Positions 25,718 to 34,312 of a stretch of 64,000 nucleotides of DNA are shown here, piece after piece. Under the pieces are notes generated by a model. It saw nothing but the letters and a program-made list of their open reading frames with translations. It did not search any database and was not told the origin of the DNA. Origin of the DNA: Paenibacillus sp. DMB20. GTDB lineage: Bacteria; Bacillota; Bacilli; Paenibacillales; Paenibacillaceae. Position 1 is the first letter of the stretch; each line of letters starts with the position of its first letter. Where the stretch lies: the NCBI RefSeq assembly GCF_000987955.1, contig NZ_LAZU01000025.1, forward strand, positions 248,001 to 312,000, given 5' to 3'. Position numbers and translations under genes: made by a program.

Positions 25718-26126
25718 GCCAACTCCCCCTAAAAAATAATCCTATCCATGAATTAGCTTACAGGGGCAACTAGGTTGATACCATTGATCTAGATGACAAT
25801 TGCCTTACACTCTTGTAAGGTTGCGCGACGATGACGCAGAAAACGGCATGTTATGCGCTGATTCCTGCCATCGGCCGGGGGTGTTTGTTTCACAATTGAG
25901 AAGACAGCTCAATTCTTTGCGAAATATCATAGACGAACCCTCCTTGCTCGCATAGAAAGTTTCCAGTTGGGCATGCTATCCTGCCAGACTGTGGTTGGCT
26001 CAGGGCCGCTTGCGACTTCTCTTTTTGTAAGCTGTTGAGCGAGAACGCCAAAGAGGGCCGCAACAGGTCACTTACTCATAACCTGTCACAGCCCTCCACC
26101 CCGCGTCGGACGCGGTCGTTCGGCTC
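25718..26126. other. Intergenic region between two minus-strand genes
   Basis: No coding sequence is recognised. The right end holds the sulfurtransferase terminator, listed separately. The left end should hold the promoter of the hydrolase gene, but I see no clear -35/-10 pair. Confidence 0.4.
26053..26096 (-). terminator. Terminator of the sulfurtransferase gene
   Basis: A 16-bp stem with GU pairs lies on the minus strand: GAGGGCTGTGACAGGT/ACCTGTTGCGGCCCTC. It is followed by TTTGG. Confidence 0.7.
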
Positions 26127-26963
26127 TTACTCCTCTCCAGTTGCCACCGGATTCTCCTCATAACTAATCCAATCGCTCCAGCTGCCGGCGTACAGTTTCA
26201 CCTTGCCGTACCCCGCGTCATGAAGCGCGAGGGCGTTCGGACAGGCGGACACGCCGGAACCGCAGTATACGATAATCTCGGCATCCTTCGGGAGCGAAGC
26301 GAAGCGCTTTTCGATCTCTTCGGCGCTTCTCCATCGACCCTGTTCGTCCATAAGCTCCTTCCAGAAGTAATTGACTGCCCCGGGAATATGTCCCGCGACG
26401 GGGTCCATCGTTTCTTCGAAGCCGGCATAACGACGGGCGTCCCGGGAATCGATAATGACGGAAGAGCCGGTGACGGAAGCTTCACGGACCGCCTCCACAT
26501 CGGCAAGCATGTCCGGTTGAAGTTCCGGTTCATAGGTGGTCGGGACGACAACGGGCTTTTCGGCCGCCACCGGATAACCTGCCTTTGTCCAGGCTGAAAA
26601 GCCTTCATCCATAACATAAACATGCGGATGGCCGGTATATTTCAGCATCCACCAGACCCGGCTCGCAAAGATTCCCCCTTGGTCGTCATAAATAACGACG
26701 CGCCGGTCTCTGCCGATTCCGGCTTTTCCGAAGACTTCGGCCATCCTTTGGGAATCCGGCAGCGGGTGCCGTCCTCCATGGGCCGAAACCGGGGAGGAGA
26801 GGTCCTTGTCCAGATCCAGATATACCGCGCGGGGGATATGCCCTTCTTCATAGGCAAGCCTGCCGGCTTCCGGCTCCGCAAGGGCAAAACGGCTGTCGAT
26901 GATCACGAGATCCGGTTCATACAATCTTGCAAGCAGCCACTTGATGGATACTATGTTATTCAT
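26127..26963 (-). CDS. Sulfurtransferase (tandem rhodanese; thiosulfate or 3-mercaptopyruvate type)
   Basis: The 278-residue protein has two rhodanese domains. The N-terminal inactive domain has LVIIDSRFAL, GHIPRAVYLDLDKDLS and VVIYDDQGGIFASRVWWML. The C-terminal catalytic domain has SVIIDSRDARRYAG, AGHIPGAVNYFWKELM and the active loop IIVYCGSGVSACPNALAL with Cys 234. The CGSGVS/T loop is typical of the 3-mercaptopyruvate branch. It moves a sulfane sulfur from a donor to cyanide or a thiol acceptor in the cytosol. A decayed copy of its C-terminus lies 2 kb away at 23937-23991. Confidence 0.9.
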   Translation of the reverse strand: MNNIVSIKWLLARLYEPDLVIIDSRFALAEPEAGRLAYEEGHIPRAVYLDLDKDLSSPVSAHGGRHPLPDSQRMAEVFGKAGIGRDRRVVIYDDQGGIFASRVWWMLKYTGHPHVYVMDEGFSAWTKAGYPVAAEKPVVVPTTYEPELQPDMLADVEAVREASVTGSSVIIDSRDARRYAGFEETMDPVAGHIPGAVNYFWKELMDEQGRWRSAEEIEKRFASLPKDAEIIVYCGSGVSACPNALALHDAGYGKVKLYAGSWSDWISYEENPVATGEE

Positions 26964-27010
26964 TCAGAATGACACCGCCTTCGCTTGTATATGTAAAGGA
27001 CCCGACATGT

Positions 27011-27532
27011 TTATTTGGTTACGGCCAGCTGCTCCATGAACTCGTTCAATTGACCGGTGCATTTGGATAGCGTGGTTGCGGCCACTTCATATTTGGCAGC
27101 AAGCTCATTTTGCGTGACGGGAATCTCAAGCGCTTTGGCGAACAGCTGATCCAAAGCCGCTTTAAAGCCGCCCGGTTTGCGGAAACGCGGGGATTCCTTC
27201 AGACAGAAGCCGTTCCAGATGATGAGCGCATTATAAAGCACGAATAATTTCTCTTCTTCCTTGTGCTCGTAATCGTTGTAAATCTGCGGGAACAGCTCTT
27301 CCGCCAGCTCGCGGTAAGAATCGTTGTCCCATTTCATTTCCCCCAGCACTGCCATAAATTCCGTCATGTTCGACGGAGCTTGCAGCAGGGCCTCCTTCTC
27401 TTCCAGGGAAGGTTCGATATGATGAGGTTGTCTCTCTGCCAGGCGGTCCTTTTCCATGCAGCATTTTTTATATTTCTTACCGCTTCCGCAGTGACAGGCA
27501 TCATTTCTACCTATCTTGTTCAAAAAACTCAC
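27011..27532 (-). CDS. SEC-C metal-binding motif protein
   Basis: The product has 173 residues and begins with a complete SEC-C zinc motif, GRNDACHCGSGKKYKKCC. The SecA C-terminus uses the same motif to bind SecB or ribosomes. The rest is helical. Its C-terminal part (VTQNELAAKYEVAATTLSKC) looks like a helix-turn-helix, so a nucleic-acid-binding role is possible. ATG 27532 gives the motif at residues 8-25, the expected place. The function of such small SEC-C proteins is unknown. It sits 47 bases downstream of, and in the opposite reading order to, the sulfurtransferase start; no shared operon is evident. Confidence 0.8.
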   Translation of the reverse strand: MSFLNKIGRNDACHCGSGKKYKKCCMEKDRLAERQPHHIEPSLEEKEALLQAPSNMTEFMAVLGEMKWDNDSYRELAEELFPQIYNDYEHKEEEKLFVLYNALIIWNGFCLKESPRFRKPGGFKAALDQLFAKALEIPVTQNELAAKYEVAATTLSKCTGQLNEFMEQLAVTK

Positions 27533-27669
27533 TCCTCAGATTGTAGGTTGTACGGGTAGTAATTAAATATCTATATCATATCATAAAAGATAAAACGCGG
27601 TTTGACCACCATTCCCTAGGGATAAGAGGGAATTTTCGACCAAATTCTTGAAGGATAGACAATGGAAAA

Positions 27670-27703
27670 GCTTATTTCTCCCGGGAAAACGGAAGAAATA
27701 AGC
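27670..27703 (-). terminator. Terminator of the O-acyltransferase gene
   Basis: A 10-bp stem, GCTTATTTCT/AGAAATAAGC (27670-27679 with 27694-27703), is followed on the minus strand by TTTTCC. Confidence 0.8.
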
Positions 27704-27743
27704 CGATTTTTGTCGTTATAAAAAGAATAAGTGCAAAAACGGA

Positions 27744-29819
27744 TTATTTTTTCAGAACTCCTGCCAACAGCCTGGTGTAAGCTTCGGCCCCGGCCGGCTC
27801 AAGATGAACGCGGTCCGACCGAAAGTATTCGGGATGGTCTTGGCTGGCACCGTGCCAATCGACCAGCGTCGTGTTCGGGTATTTCGCGCCGATTTCAGAT
27901 AACGTCGAGTTCACGTTCCGTTCCCAGTCCCTGGGTACCTTGGTGTTGACCAGAACGACCTGTTTGGCGGAGGAGAGGGAGTCAAGCAGGAATTCAAGGT
28001 CTTTTTTGGCAAAAGCACCGTTTGTGCCGAGACCGATCACTACGACTCCGTTCAGGCGCCCCTTGGCTTTCAGTCCAGGAAGGAGATCCTTCGTTTGATG
28101 CATCTGACGGCCGATTTCCGCATCGATCGTAATGCCGGGAAACTGCTTCTCCAGATACGGGGCTACCCCGACCATGACGGAATCGCCGATGGCGGTAATC
28201 GATGATCCGGATGTCGGTTTCATCGCTTTGCCTTTAAAGGGCTCGGGTACGCCGCCTTCCGTTCCGCGGGCTTGATTTGACGGTTTCCCAGCCGTTTGTT
28301 GTTCGGCAGGCTCATCGGGCTTGGCTTTGCCAGTCATCGATGCCCGGGAAGGGTTCTTAACGCTGTCGTTCTTCCCCGGTTCAGCAGAAGGCGTTTCTTT
28401 CTTCGGACGATCCGGCGCTTTCGCATGATTTTCGGCGATGCCGTTTTTATCGTCCGAAGCGCCGGTTTCAGGAGGCGGTACCTGTTCGTTCCCGGCGGGC
28501 TTGCCGGGAGGGCTGGTTTCCGAAGGTGCCGGCGCGGGTTCCGGTTCGGCTGGCGGGAGGCTGACCTCTGCAAGGGCGCTTTCGGCTTCCGGTGTTCTCG
28601 CGCCCGAGACGCTGGTGGTCATGCCGGCGCAAAATATGCCGATCAGCAGCAGCGTCGTGCACCATACGGTCATGCTTTTAACGGTGAAACGCCGATGCCG
28701 GCGCTGCGGATGACGTAAACGAATCCACCATTCCTTTACCGCTCCCCGCCGTATCGGCTCTTCGATATACTTCCAGGACAGGGCGGCCAGAACAATGCTT
28801 GCAGCCACCTGCAGGGCAGCGTGAAATCCGCTGATTCCGTAAGGATTGCCGTCCGGACTGGTCAAGATCAGCACAGGGTAGTGCCACAAATAAATCCCAT
28901 AGGACCGAACGCCGATCCAGCGAAGCGGTTTGATCCCCAGCAGTCTCCCCAGAAGGGAGGCCGGATGAGCCAGCACGGCAACAACGACGGCTGCGGCAAG
29001 CGATAACGCAACCATCCCTCCCTGGTAGAGGGAAGCTTCATAACGATCCGTGCTCCACATCATGTAGAGAACGAGCAGCAGGGCGGCCGTTCCCGCCGAA
29101 TCCAGAGCCAGCCGGACAAGCGGGGATGCCTTCCGCGGCCGCTTGTAACTAGGCCAGACAATGGCGAGCGCCGCCCCGATCAGAAGTCCGAAAGCGCGGG
29201 TATCCGTACCGAAATAGACGCGGCTCGGATCGCTTCCAGGCTCATACATTAACGCCATCAGCAAGGCGGAAAAACCGGCCATGGCGGCGATAAAATAAAA
29301 CATTTGACCCCGCCGCGGGAAAAAACGCAGCCCGATCAGCATGATGAGCGGCCATAACAGATAGAACTGCTCTTCCACCGCCAATGACCACATATGGCCA
29401 AGCGGGGAGGGAGGGCCGAACGATTCGAAATAGGAAACCTGTTGGAAAATAAACTGCCAGTTGCTTATGTATGTAACTGCCGCGATAACGTCTTCGCGAA
29501 GCGCCGCAAGCCTGGAACGGTCAAATAGGGTCACCCATACGACCGTAATGAGGAGCATGGCGAACATCGCGGGCAGAAGGCGGCGGAATCTCCTGTACCA
29601 GAAATCTTTCAAATCCAGGCGGCCGTGGTCACGCCATTGCGAAGCAAGGATGTCGGTGATCAAGTAGCCTGACAAAACGAAAAAAACGCTGACTCCCAAA
29701 AATCCCCCGGGGGCAAAAGAAAGGCCCCAATGATAGCTCATGACGCCGATCAGCGCCAAAGCTCGAAGTCCGTCCAATCCCGGCATATAGCGGGATCCTT
29801 TTTTTATCGGTTCAGGCAT
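27744..29819 (-). CDS. OatA-like membrane O-acyltransferase with C-terminal SGNH domain
   Basis: The product has 691 residues. Acyltransferase-3 domain residues 10-400 have about ten TM helices, the catalytic His in IGVMSYHWGLSFAPGG, and the RRFRRLLPAM motif. A Pro/Glu/Lys-rich extracytoplasmic linker covers about 410-530. The SGNH hydrolase-like domain has Ser in SITAIGDSVMVG, the Asn block VIGLGTNGAF, and the DxxH pair DRVHL near the end. This layout is that of peptidoglycan O-acetyltransferase OatA, which carries acetyl groups across the membrane and places them on MurNAc, giving lysozyme resistance. A different wall or exopolysaccharide acceptor is also possible. It is monocistronic. Confidence 0.88.
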   Translation of the reverse strand: MPEPIKKGSRYMPGLDGLRALALIGVMSYHWGLSFAPGGFLGVSVFFVLSGYLITDILASQWRDHGRLDLKDFWYRRFRRLLPAMFAMLLITVVWVTLFDRSRLAALREDVIAAVTYISNWQFIFQQVSYFESFGPPSPLGHMWSLAVEEQFYLLWPLIMLIGLRFFPRRGQMFYFIAAMAGFSALLMALMYEPGSDPSRVYFGTDTRAFGLLIGAALAIVWPSYKRPRKASPLVRLALDSAGTAALLLVLYMMWSTDRYEASLYQGGMVALSLAAAVVVAVLAHPASLLGRLLGIKPLRWIGVRSYGIYLWHYPVLILTSPDGNPYGISGFHAALQVAASIVLAALSWKYIEEPIRRGAVKEWWIRLRHPQRRHRRFTVKSMTVWCTTLLLIGIFCAGMTTSVSGARTPEAESALAEVSLPPAEPEPAPAPSETSPPGKPAGNEQVPPPETGASDDKNGIAENHAKAPDRPKKETPSAEPGKNDSVKNPSRASMTGKAKPDEPAEQQTAGKPSNQARGTEGGVPEPFKGKAMKPTSGSSITAIGDSVMVGVAPYLEKQFPGITIDAEIGRQMHQTKDLLPGLKAKGRLNGVVVIGLGTNGAFAKKDLEFLLDSLSSAKQVVLVNTKVPRDWERNVNSTLSEIGAKYPNTTLVDWHGASQDHPEYFRSDRVHLEPAGAEAYTRLLAGVLKK

Positions 29820-30218
29820 GAGGGACCACCTCTGCCTTGCTAGGCTTCCGTGTTTTTTTGTCGAAATCGTACCGGTTCGTCGCAGTGAAGTTCATATTCA
29901 CAAACGTCTGGATGCCGTCGTTCATGAAAGTCATTTGGAACATGTTAAAACCCTTCCCTTTCCAAAAACAAGATGTCGTATGTTAATACTAACACCGTCG
30001 GGGATGTCGTAGGTGACAAAATAGTAAAGTGAAGGAAACAACCTGATGTCAATAAAAAGACAGAATTTTAATGAATCCGCTGTCGCATGAAAAAGAATCT
30101 TAACGAATGGCGTCAAAACGTTGTTATACACCTTTAAGGGATTCATAAAAGAAGAGGAGGTTCCGAAACCTCCCCATATATTACCACTTTATAGCTTCGT
30201 TTTCGGAAATCGGATCAG
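29820..30218. other. Intergenic region between OatA-like gene and yhbH
   Basis: No gene is supported here. The only clear signal is the yhbH terminator near the right end. The 29820-30000 part should contain the OatA-like promoter, but no convincing boxes were found. Confidence 0.4.
30154..30175 (-). terminator. Terminator of yhbH
   Basis: On the minus strand, GGAGGTT-TCGG-AACCTCC forms a 7-bp stem with a tetraloop, followed by TCTTCTTTT. Confidence 0.75.
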
Positions 30219-31379
30219 TTAACCGGCAGCACCTTCTTTTTTCCGGAAGAACGTCTTCAGCGCTTCATAGACTTCCCCTTTGTCCTTGATCACATGGTAT
30301 AAAAACTGCTCCAGCTTGATGTTCTTGTAAGCCGACATCAAGGTACTGCTGCGGTTATACTGATTTACCTCCCCGTAACCGAAAATATTGCTGACCTTTA
30401 GCAGATCCCCGATGAGCTTGACGCACCGTTCATTATCCGAGGTCAGGTTGTCGCCGTCCGAGAAGTGGAAAGGGTAGATATTGTATTTGGAAGGGGGGTA
30501 TCGCCGGTTAATAATTTCCAACGCTTTGATGTAAGCCGAGGAACAAATCGTGCCTCCACTTTCGCCGCGGGTGAAAAATTCCTCCTCCGTAACTTCTTTC
30601 GCCTCCGTATGGTGGGCTATAAATACGATTTCGACTTTTTCATACTGCCGCCGGAGGAAGCGCGTCATCCAGAAGAAAAAGCTCCGGGCGCAGTATTTTT
30701 CGAAGGAGCCCATCGATCCCGACGTGTCCATCATGGCGATGATGAGGGCATTGGAATCGGGGATGACGGTATCATCCCAGGTCTTGTAACGCAGGTCGTC
30801 CGGACTGATATGGTGGATTCCCGGATTTCCCGTCGTAGCGTTTCGCCTTAAGTTTTCAAGGATCGTTCTTTTTTTGTCGATATTGGACATGATGCCTTTT
30901 TTGCGGATATCGTTAAACACGATGGATTGCGTTTCGATTTGTTCCTTTTCCTTGGGTTGGAGCAGAGGCAGTTCCAGTTCTTCGAACAGCATGTTTTCCA
31001 GCTCTTCGATATTAACTTCGGTTTCGACAACGTCTTGACCGGGTTGATCCCCGGCTTTTTCCCCTTGCCCCGGCTGCTTCTGGGATGGGTCGCGTCCAAG
31101 AACGTCGCCAACCTGACTGTCTCCGTCCCCCTGGCCTACATGCTTTTGCTTCTGGTAGTTGTAAATAAACCGGTACTCGTCAAGGCTTCGGATCGGTACC
31201 TTGATAATTTGCTTCCCATCCGAAAGAATGATGTTTTCCTCCGTGATGAGATCAGGCAGATTCTGCCTGATGACCTCCTTGATCCTGCGCTGATGCCGCA
31301 CCTGATCCTGGTAACCCTTGCGGTGCAGCGACCAATCTTCACGGGATACGACAAACGACAGGGCATCTTGATTATGCAC
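30219..31379 (-). CDS. yhbH: Sporulation protein YhbH (DUF444)
   Basis: The 386-residue protein matches the DUF444 family throughout: [18 protein letters not shown] at the N-terminus, [17 protein letters not shown], a Gly/Gln-rich linker at about 83-115, and a von Willebrand A-like domain with the MIDAS sequence [13 protein letters not shown] and [13 protein letters not shown]. In Bacillus, YhbH is expressed during sporulation and usually lies with the PrkA kinase gene and sometimes spoVR. Here neither is adjacent, so the usual pairing is broken or lies elsewhere. Its biochemical role is not known. Confidence 0.92.
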   Translation of the reverse strand: MHNQDALSFVVSREDWSLHRKGYQDQVRHQRRIKEVIRQNLPDLITEENIILSDGKQIIKVPIRSLDEYRFIYNYQKQKHVGQGDGDSQVGDVLGRDPSQKQPGQGEKAGDQPGQDVVETEVNIEELENMLFEELELPLLQPKEKEQIETQSIVFNDIRKKGIMSNIDKKRTILENLRRNATTGNPGIHHISPDDLRYKTWDDTVIPDSNALIIAMMDTSGSMGSFEKYCARSFFFWMTRFLRRQYEKVEIVFIAHHTEAKEVTEEEFFTRGESGGTICSSAYIKALEIINRRYPPSKYNIYPFHFSDGDNLTSDNERCVKLIGDLLKVSNIFGYGEVNQYNRSSTLMSAYKNIKLEQFLYHVIKDKGEVYEALKTFFRKKEGAAG

Positions 31380-31589
31380 GGGCAGGCACCTCCTACTGTC
31401 GGCCTTTTCTCGAAAATACGGTCATTAACGTCTGTAGTAATCCATTATATTCCCGCCTTCGTCCGTTATGTGATAGGCATGGCGTCATGCCAAGCTCTTG
31501 GCTTGGTCTATTTTTACTTATGATCCGGGAGGCAGCGGGAGGCCTGAATTCCGTGGCAAATCATGCCACCCAAGGCTTTCATTCATTAA

Positions 31590-31632
31590 AAAACCGGCCT
31601 CCGCGCCCACTTGATCGTGAACGGAAGGCCGG
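31590..31632 (-). terminator. Terminator of the DUF350/ATP-grasp/channel cluster
   Basis: A GC-rich stem, CCGGCCTTCCG/CGGAGGCCGG with one bulge, is followed on the minus strand by TTTTTTAATG. It lies 25 bases after the DUF350 stop. Confidence 0.8.
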
Positions 31633-31656
31633 CAGTGTTTAAGCCCGTATAAAGCG

Positions 31657-32061
31657 TTACATCAAAAAGGTGCCGACTACGATCGAGATCCCTATAATAA
31701 TCGAGCGGAGCACCTGGGCCACCGCCACATTGCCTTTGGCGATTTCCTCGCATACTTTCATCCGCGGCGTAACCCAGTCAAAGATCAGATAAACCAAACA
31801 CAATATAGCCATGCCGATGAGCGACCAGATAAGCATCTGCACCCACGAGTGAGAGCTGTACGACACCATGGCCACGATAATGCTCAGTCCCATCAGTTTG
31901 CTTCCCATATACATCCCCGCCGCCAGGTTGCCGCTTGCAATCTCCTTGCGGTCGTCGAAACGGGTCAGCTTGCTGAACACGAAATACCCCACGGACAGCA
32001 CGCCGAGAATAATGACCAAACCTATCAAAACGTTAAGCAAATCCCAACCGAAATTTTGCAA
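31657..32061 (-). CDS. DUF350 membrane protein (YjfL-like)
   Basis: The 134-residue protein has four predicted TM helices in two similar halves: NVLIGLVIILGVLSVGYFVF and IASGNLAAGMYMGSKLMGLS, then VCEEIAKGNVAVAQVLRSII. The repeated I-A-x-G-N-x-A motif in each half is characteristic of DUF350. In E. coli the related YjfL sits in an operon with a glutathionylspermidine-synthase-like ATP-grasp protein and a DUF1190 protein, and the same company is seen here. The molecular function is unknown, probably an inner-membrane partner of the cluster. It is the last gene before the terminator. Confidence 0.87.
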   Translation of the reverse strand: MQNFGWDLLNVLIGLVIILGVLSVGYFVFSKLTRFDDRKEIASGNLAAGMYMGSKLMGLSIIVAMVSYSSHSWVQMLIWSLIGMAILCLVYLIFDWVTPRMKVCEEIAKGNVAVAQVLRSIIIGISIVVGTFLM

Positions 32062-32097
32062 AAAAAAGCTCCTCCTTTATAAATGGGTTCTGTCCCG

Positions 32098-33429
32098 TCA
32101 TATGGACGAAAGAATGGCCGCAGGGCAGTAATAAGCGCCGTCCCCCGTTATCCGGCCGCCGATCCGGGACAGGATTCCTCCGAACCGTCCGCCCACGACA
32201 AAGGCTCCCGTCAGCAGGCAGCCGGCGTATAAGCCTTGCTCCGTATCGACCTGAACCTCCGGCATCGGCCAAAACTTTTGATATATTTTGGGTTGTTGGT
32301 TGTAATAGGCAAGAATATCTTCGTCTTCTCCGTCCTCACGGGCCGGTACGGCATCCGCTGTTCCGTCCTCGTCCGGACCTTTGATGATTTCCGTTCCCTT
32401 GCCTTCGCGTCCCCAGTAGCTTTTAGCCGCGAACGGGATATTTTCGGTTTCAAAGGGCTCGGAACTGAAATAAGCGGGCAGGCAGTATTTTTCGATAAGC
32501 TCCTGCTCTTTCCGGTCAAACAGCGTAAATCCGCAAAATTCCGGGGTCTGATGATTGCGTTCATGCAGGGACCAAAGGGTGGCAAGAAATCCTTTGCTCT
32601 GCATGATGAAGTTCTGAGGCGGATTGATGATCCCGAGCTTACCCTCCGCCGCCAGGTCCAGAAGCGCTTCTCCCACTTGAAAGCCGCTGCCTTCCTCCCG
32701 GTCCTCAATCAGGTATTCCAAAGGGTAAAGGCGGTACCATATCCCGATTTTCCGTCCGTTGTGAAACAGGCCTTGGCCGGGTACGATATCCAGCTCCTCC
32801 AGCGGGGCGTAATGAACGGAGATGTTCTTCCGCCGCAGCTGTTCCATCAGGTACAGCGTGTTGAAGCGGTCCTCGGCATGCCAGTCGTAGCAGCTGAACG
32901 TAACGGATGGCTCCAAGCCGGCTTCGGCGTAATAGGCGGCAAAGGCCGCAAGCTCTTCCCCAAGAAGCCCTTCAAGTTTTCCCGAGGGGCCTTTCCATGA
33001 GGTATGGTTCTTCAGCACCTGATCTTCAAGGTAGGCGGCCTCCGGAATGCCGGTTGGCGTGTCGGCATTGTTTTCAATGATTTTTAAGCCTTCTTCTCCC
33101 ATAATCCAATCCTGCCGCGTAATGCCGCCGAGCGGAATCTCCTTACGGACCAGCGGAAGAAGGGAAGGGGAGATATCCAGCTGCCGAATCAGGTAACTGT
33201 CCGGCAAATACCTCTGTATAAACCGGAGCGTTTTCCGGAATAAGCGGTCCATCGCTTCAGAGGCCGAAGCGAGCTCCTTCAGCTCCTCCGGACTGTAGAT
33301 GGCCACGGAAGGAAGGCAGTAGGCTTTGCCGTACATGCGATGGTAAGGCACGACGGAAGAGGTTTTTCCCCCGTAAACCTCCTCTTGGGACAAGCCAAGC
33401 GAAACGATCTGCCGCTGTGTTTTTGTCAT
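32098..33429 (-). CDS. Glutathionylspermidine synthase-like ATP-grasp ligase (YjfC-like)
   Basis: The product has 443 residues. Family features include RQLDISPSLLPLV, an ATP-grasp core with KIIENNADTPTGIPEAAYLE, NTLYLMEQLRRKNISVHYAP, NPPQNFIMQSKGFLATLW and KSYWGREGKGTEII, and the terminal TGAFVVGGRFGGILSRIGGR. There is no N-terminal amidase domain, so it matches the ligase half only, as in E. coli YjfC/YgiC. Such enzymes form an amide bond between a carboxylate and an amine; glutathione is unlikely here, so the acceptor may be a peptide or protein in the cluster. It starts 6 bases after the DUF1190-like stop, which shows operon structure. Confidence 0.88.
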   Translation of the reverse strand: MTKTQRQIVSLGLSQEEVYGGKTSSVVPYHRMYGKAYCLPSVAIYSPEELKELASASEAMDRLFRKTLRFIQRYLPDSYLIRQLDISPSLLPLVRKEIPLGGITRQDWIMGEEGLKIIENNADTPTGIPEAAYLEDQVLKNHTSWKGPSGKLEGLLGEELAAFAAYYAEAGLEPSVTFSCYDWHAEDRFNTLYLMEQLRRKNISVHYAPLEELDIVPGQGLFHNGRKIGIWYRLYPLEYLIEDREEGSGFQVGEALLDLAAEGKLGIINPPQNFIMQSKGFLATLWSLHERNHQTPEFCGFTLFDRKEQELIEKYCLPAYFSSEPFETENIPFAAKSYWGREGKGTEIIKGPDEDGTADAVPAREDGEDEDILAYYNQQPKIYQKFWPMPEVQVDTEQGLYAGCLLTGAFVVGGRFGGILSRIGGRITGDGAYYCPAAILSSI

Positions 33430-33435
33430 GAAAGA

Positions 33436-33786
33436 TCACCCGCCCGCTCGGACACCGCTCGACCCGCCGCTCCCGAAGCCTTTGTGGCTTCCCGAGGATC
33501 GGATGGCTTCGCTTTGGGATTTGGACAGCGGTTTGCCCGAACCGTAATAAACGCCGGATCCGCCGTTATAGTAGTAATAGCCGCCGGAAGAATCATACTC
33601 GCAGTATTCGACGTATGGGTCGCAATCTTCATACTCGTCTTGTCCACATCCGGTTAAGGTGGCCGGCACCGCCAGAAGCATGGCAAAGGCGGCGAGCTTT
33701 AGTTTGGATCCCGGAGCGGAGGAAGTTTGCTGTCCGGCAAGGTTGTTGTTCTCAGACGGCAGGATTTCCGGGTTGCTATTGTTCAT
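33436..33786 (-). CDS. Small Tyr/Gly-rich lipoprotein-like protein (DUF1190-like)
   Basis: The 116-residue product starts at ATG 33786, 10 bases inside the upstream gene. After about 28 polar residues there is one hydrophobic segment ending in a lipobox-like ATLTGC. An acidic Cys-containing stretch follows (YEDCDPYVEYCEYD), then Gly/Tyr/Ser-rich low complexity (GGYYYYNGGSGVYYG) and a Gly-rich end. E. coli YjfM and YgiB (DUF1190), encoded beside DUF350 and ATP-grasp genes, have the same make-up. The long N-terminus before the lipobox is unusual for a lipoprotein, so it may be a single-pass protein. It could be the substrate of the neighbouring ligase; this is inference from context. Confidence 0.65.
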   Translation of the reverse strand: MNNSNPEILPSENNNLAGQQTSSAPGSKLKLAAFAMLLAVPATLTGCGQDEYEDCDPYVEYCEYDSSGGYYYYNGGSGVYYGSGKPLSKSQSEAIRSSGSHKGFGSGGSSGVRAGG

Positions 33787-34312
33787 CGCTATCCGCCTCC
33801 TTAAGGAAGAGTACGACCCGGTCCATTGCCGGATCATAAATGCTGAACAGCATTTCATAGGTTAGACCGCCGAATACCAAATAATGGTTCAACAAGCAAG
33901 CGGCGAGGTCTCTTTTGAAGGTTGGCGCGGGAAAGAGCCGGGAGGGGGGCTGAAAAGCGGCGCCATCCCAGAGGAGATAATCCAGACGCGCCGAAACACC
34001 CGAGCTGCTGTTGACTGCAGCCTGTATCGCAGCCCCGTAGATCTCCGGCTCCTGTTCTTGGAAAGGGGCGATATAAATAAATTCTCCCTCCCTGTCATCG
34101 CTTTCATGGGAAAGATGCGTGAATAATTGCCCCGACAGCAGCGTCGCATCCACCAGCTTGCGGACAAAAAGCTCATCCTGCGATACGGAGCATTCGTCGG
34201 CCGGCTTTTGATGTTTACGATCTTCCGGCCAGAGCACGTATTTTAGTAAATAATAAATAGAAATTACCTGCCTTTCTCTTTGATGATATTCCCGTAAGTG
34301 CCGGGGTCGCAA
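33776..34312 (-). CDS. Conserved hypothetical protein of the yjf-like cluster
   Basis: The product has up to 178 residues of mixed alpha/beta character, with no signal peptide or TM segment. Recognisable stretches are FVRKLVDATLLSGQLFTHLS, GEFIYIAPFQEQ and LVFGGLTYEMLFSIYDPAMD. I do not recognise the family; by position it could be the equivalent of E. coli YjfK (DUF2491). The start is uncertain. TTG 34312 overlaps the channel gene by 49 bases and has no clear ribosome binding site. AGAAAGGCAGG at the end of the channel gene points to a start near 34266, where only a non-standard ATT is available. It overlaps the next gene by 11 bases, which indicates coupling. Confidence 0.65.
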   Translation of the reverse strand: MRPRHLREYHQRERQVISIYYLLKYVLWPEDRKHQKPADECSVSQDELFVRKLVDATLLSGQLFTHLSHESDDREGEFIYIAPFQEQEPEIYGAAIQAAVNSSSGVSARLDYLLWDGAAFQPPSRLFPAPTFKRDLAACLLNHYLVFGGLTYEMLFSIYDPAMDRVVLFLKEADSDEQ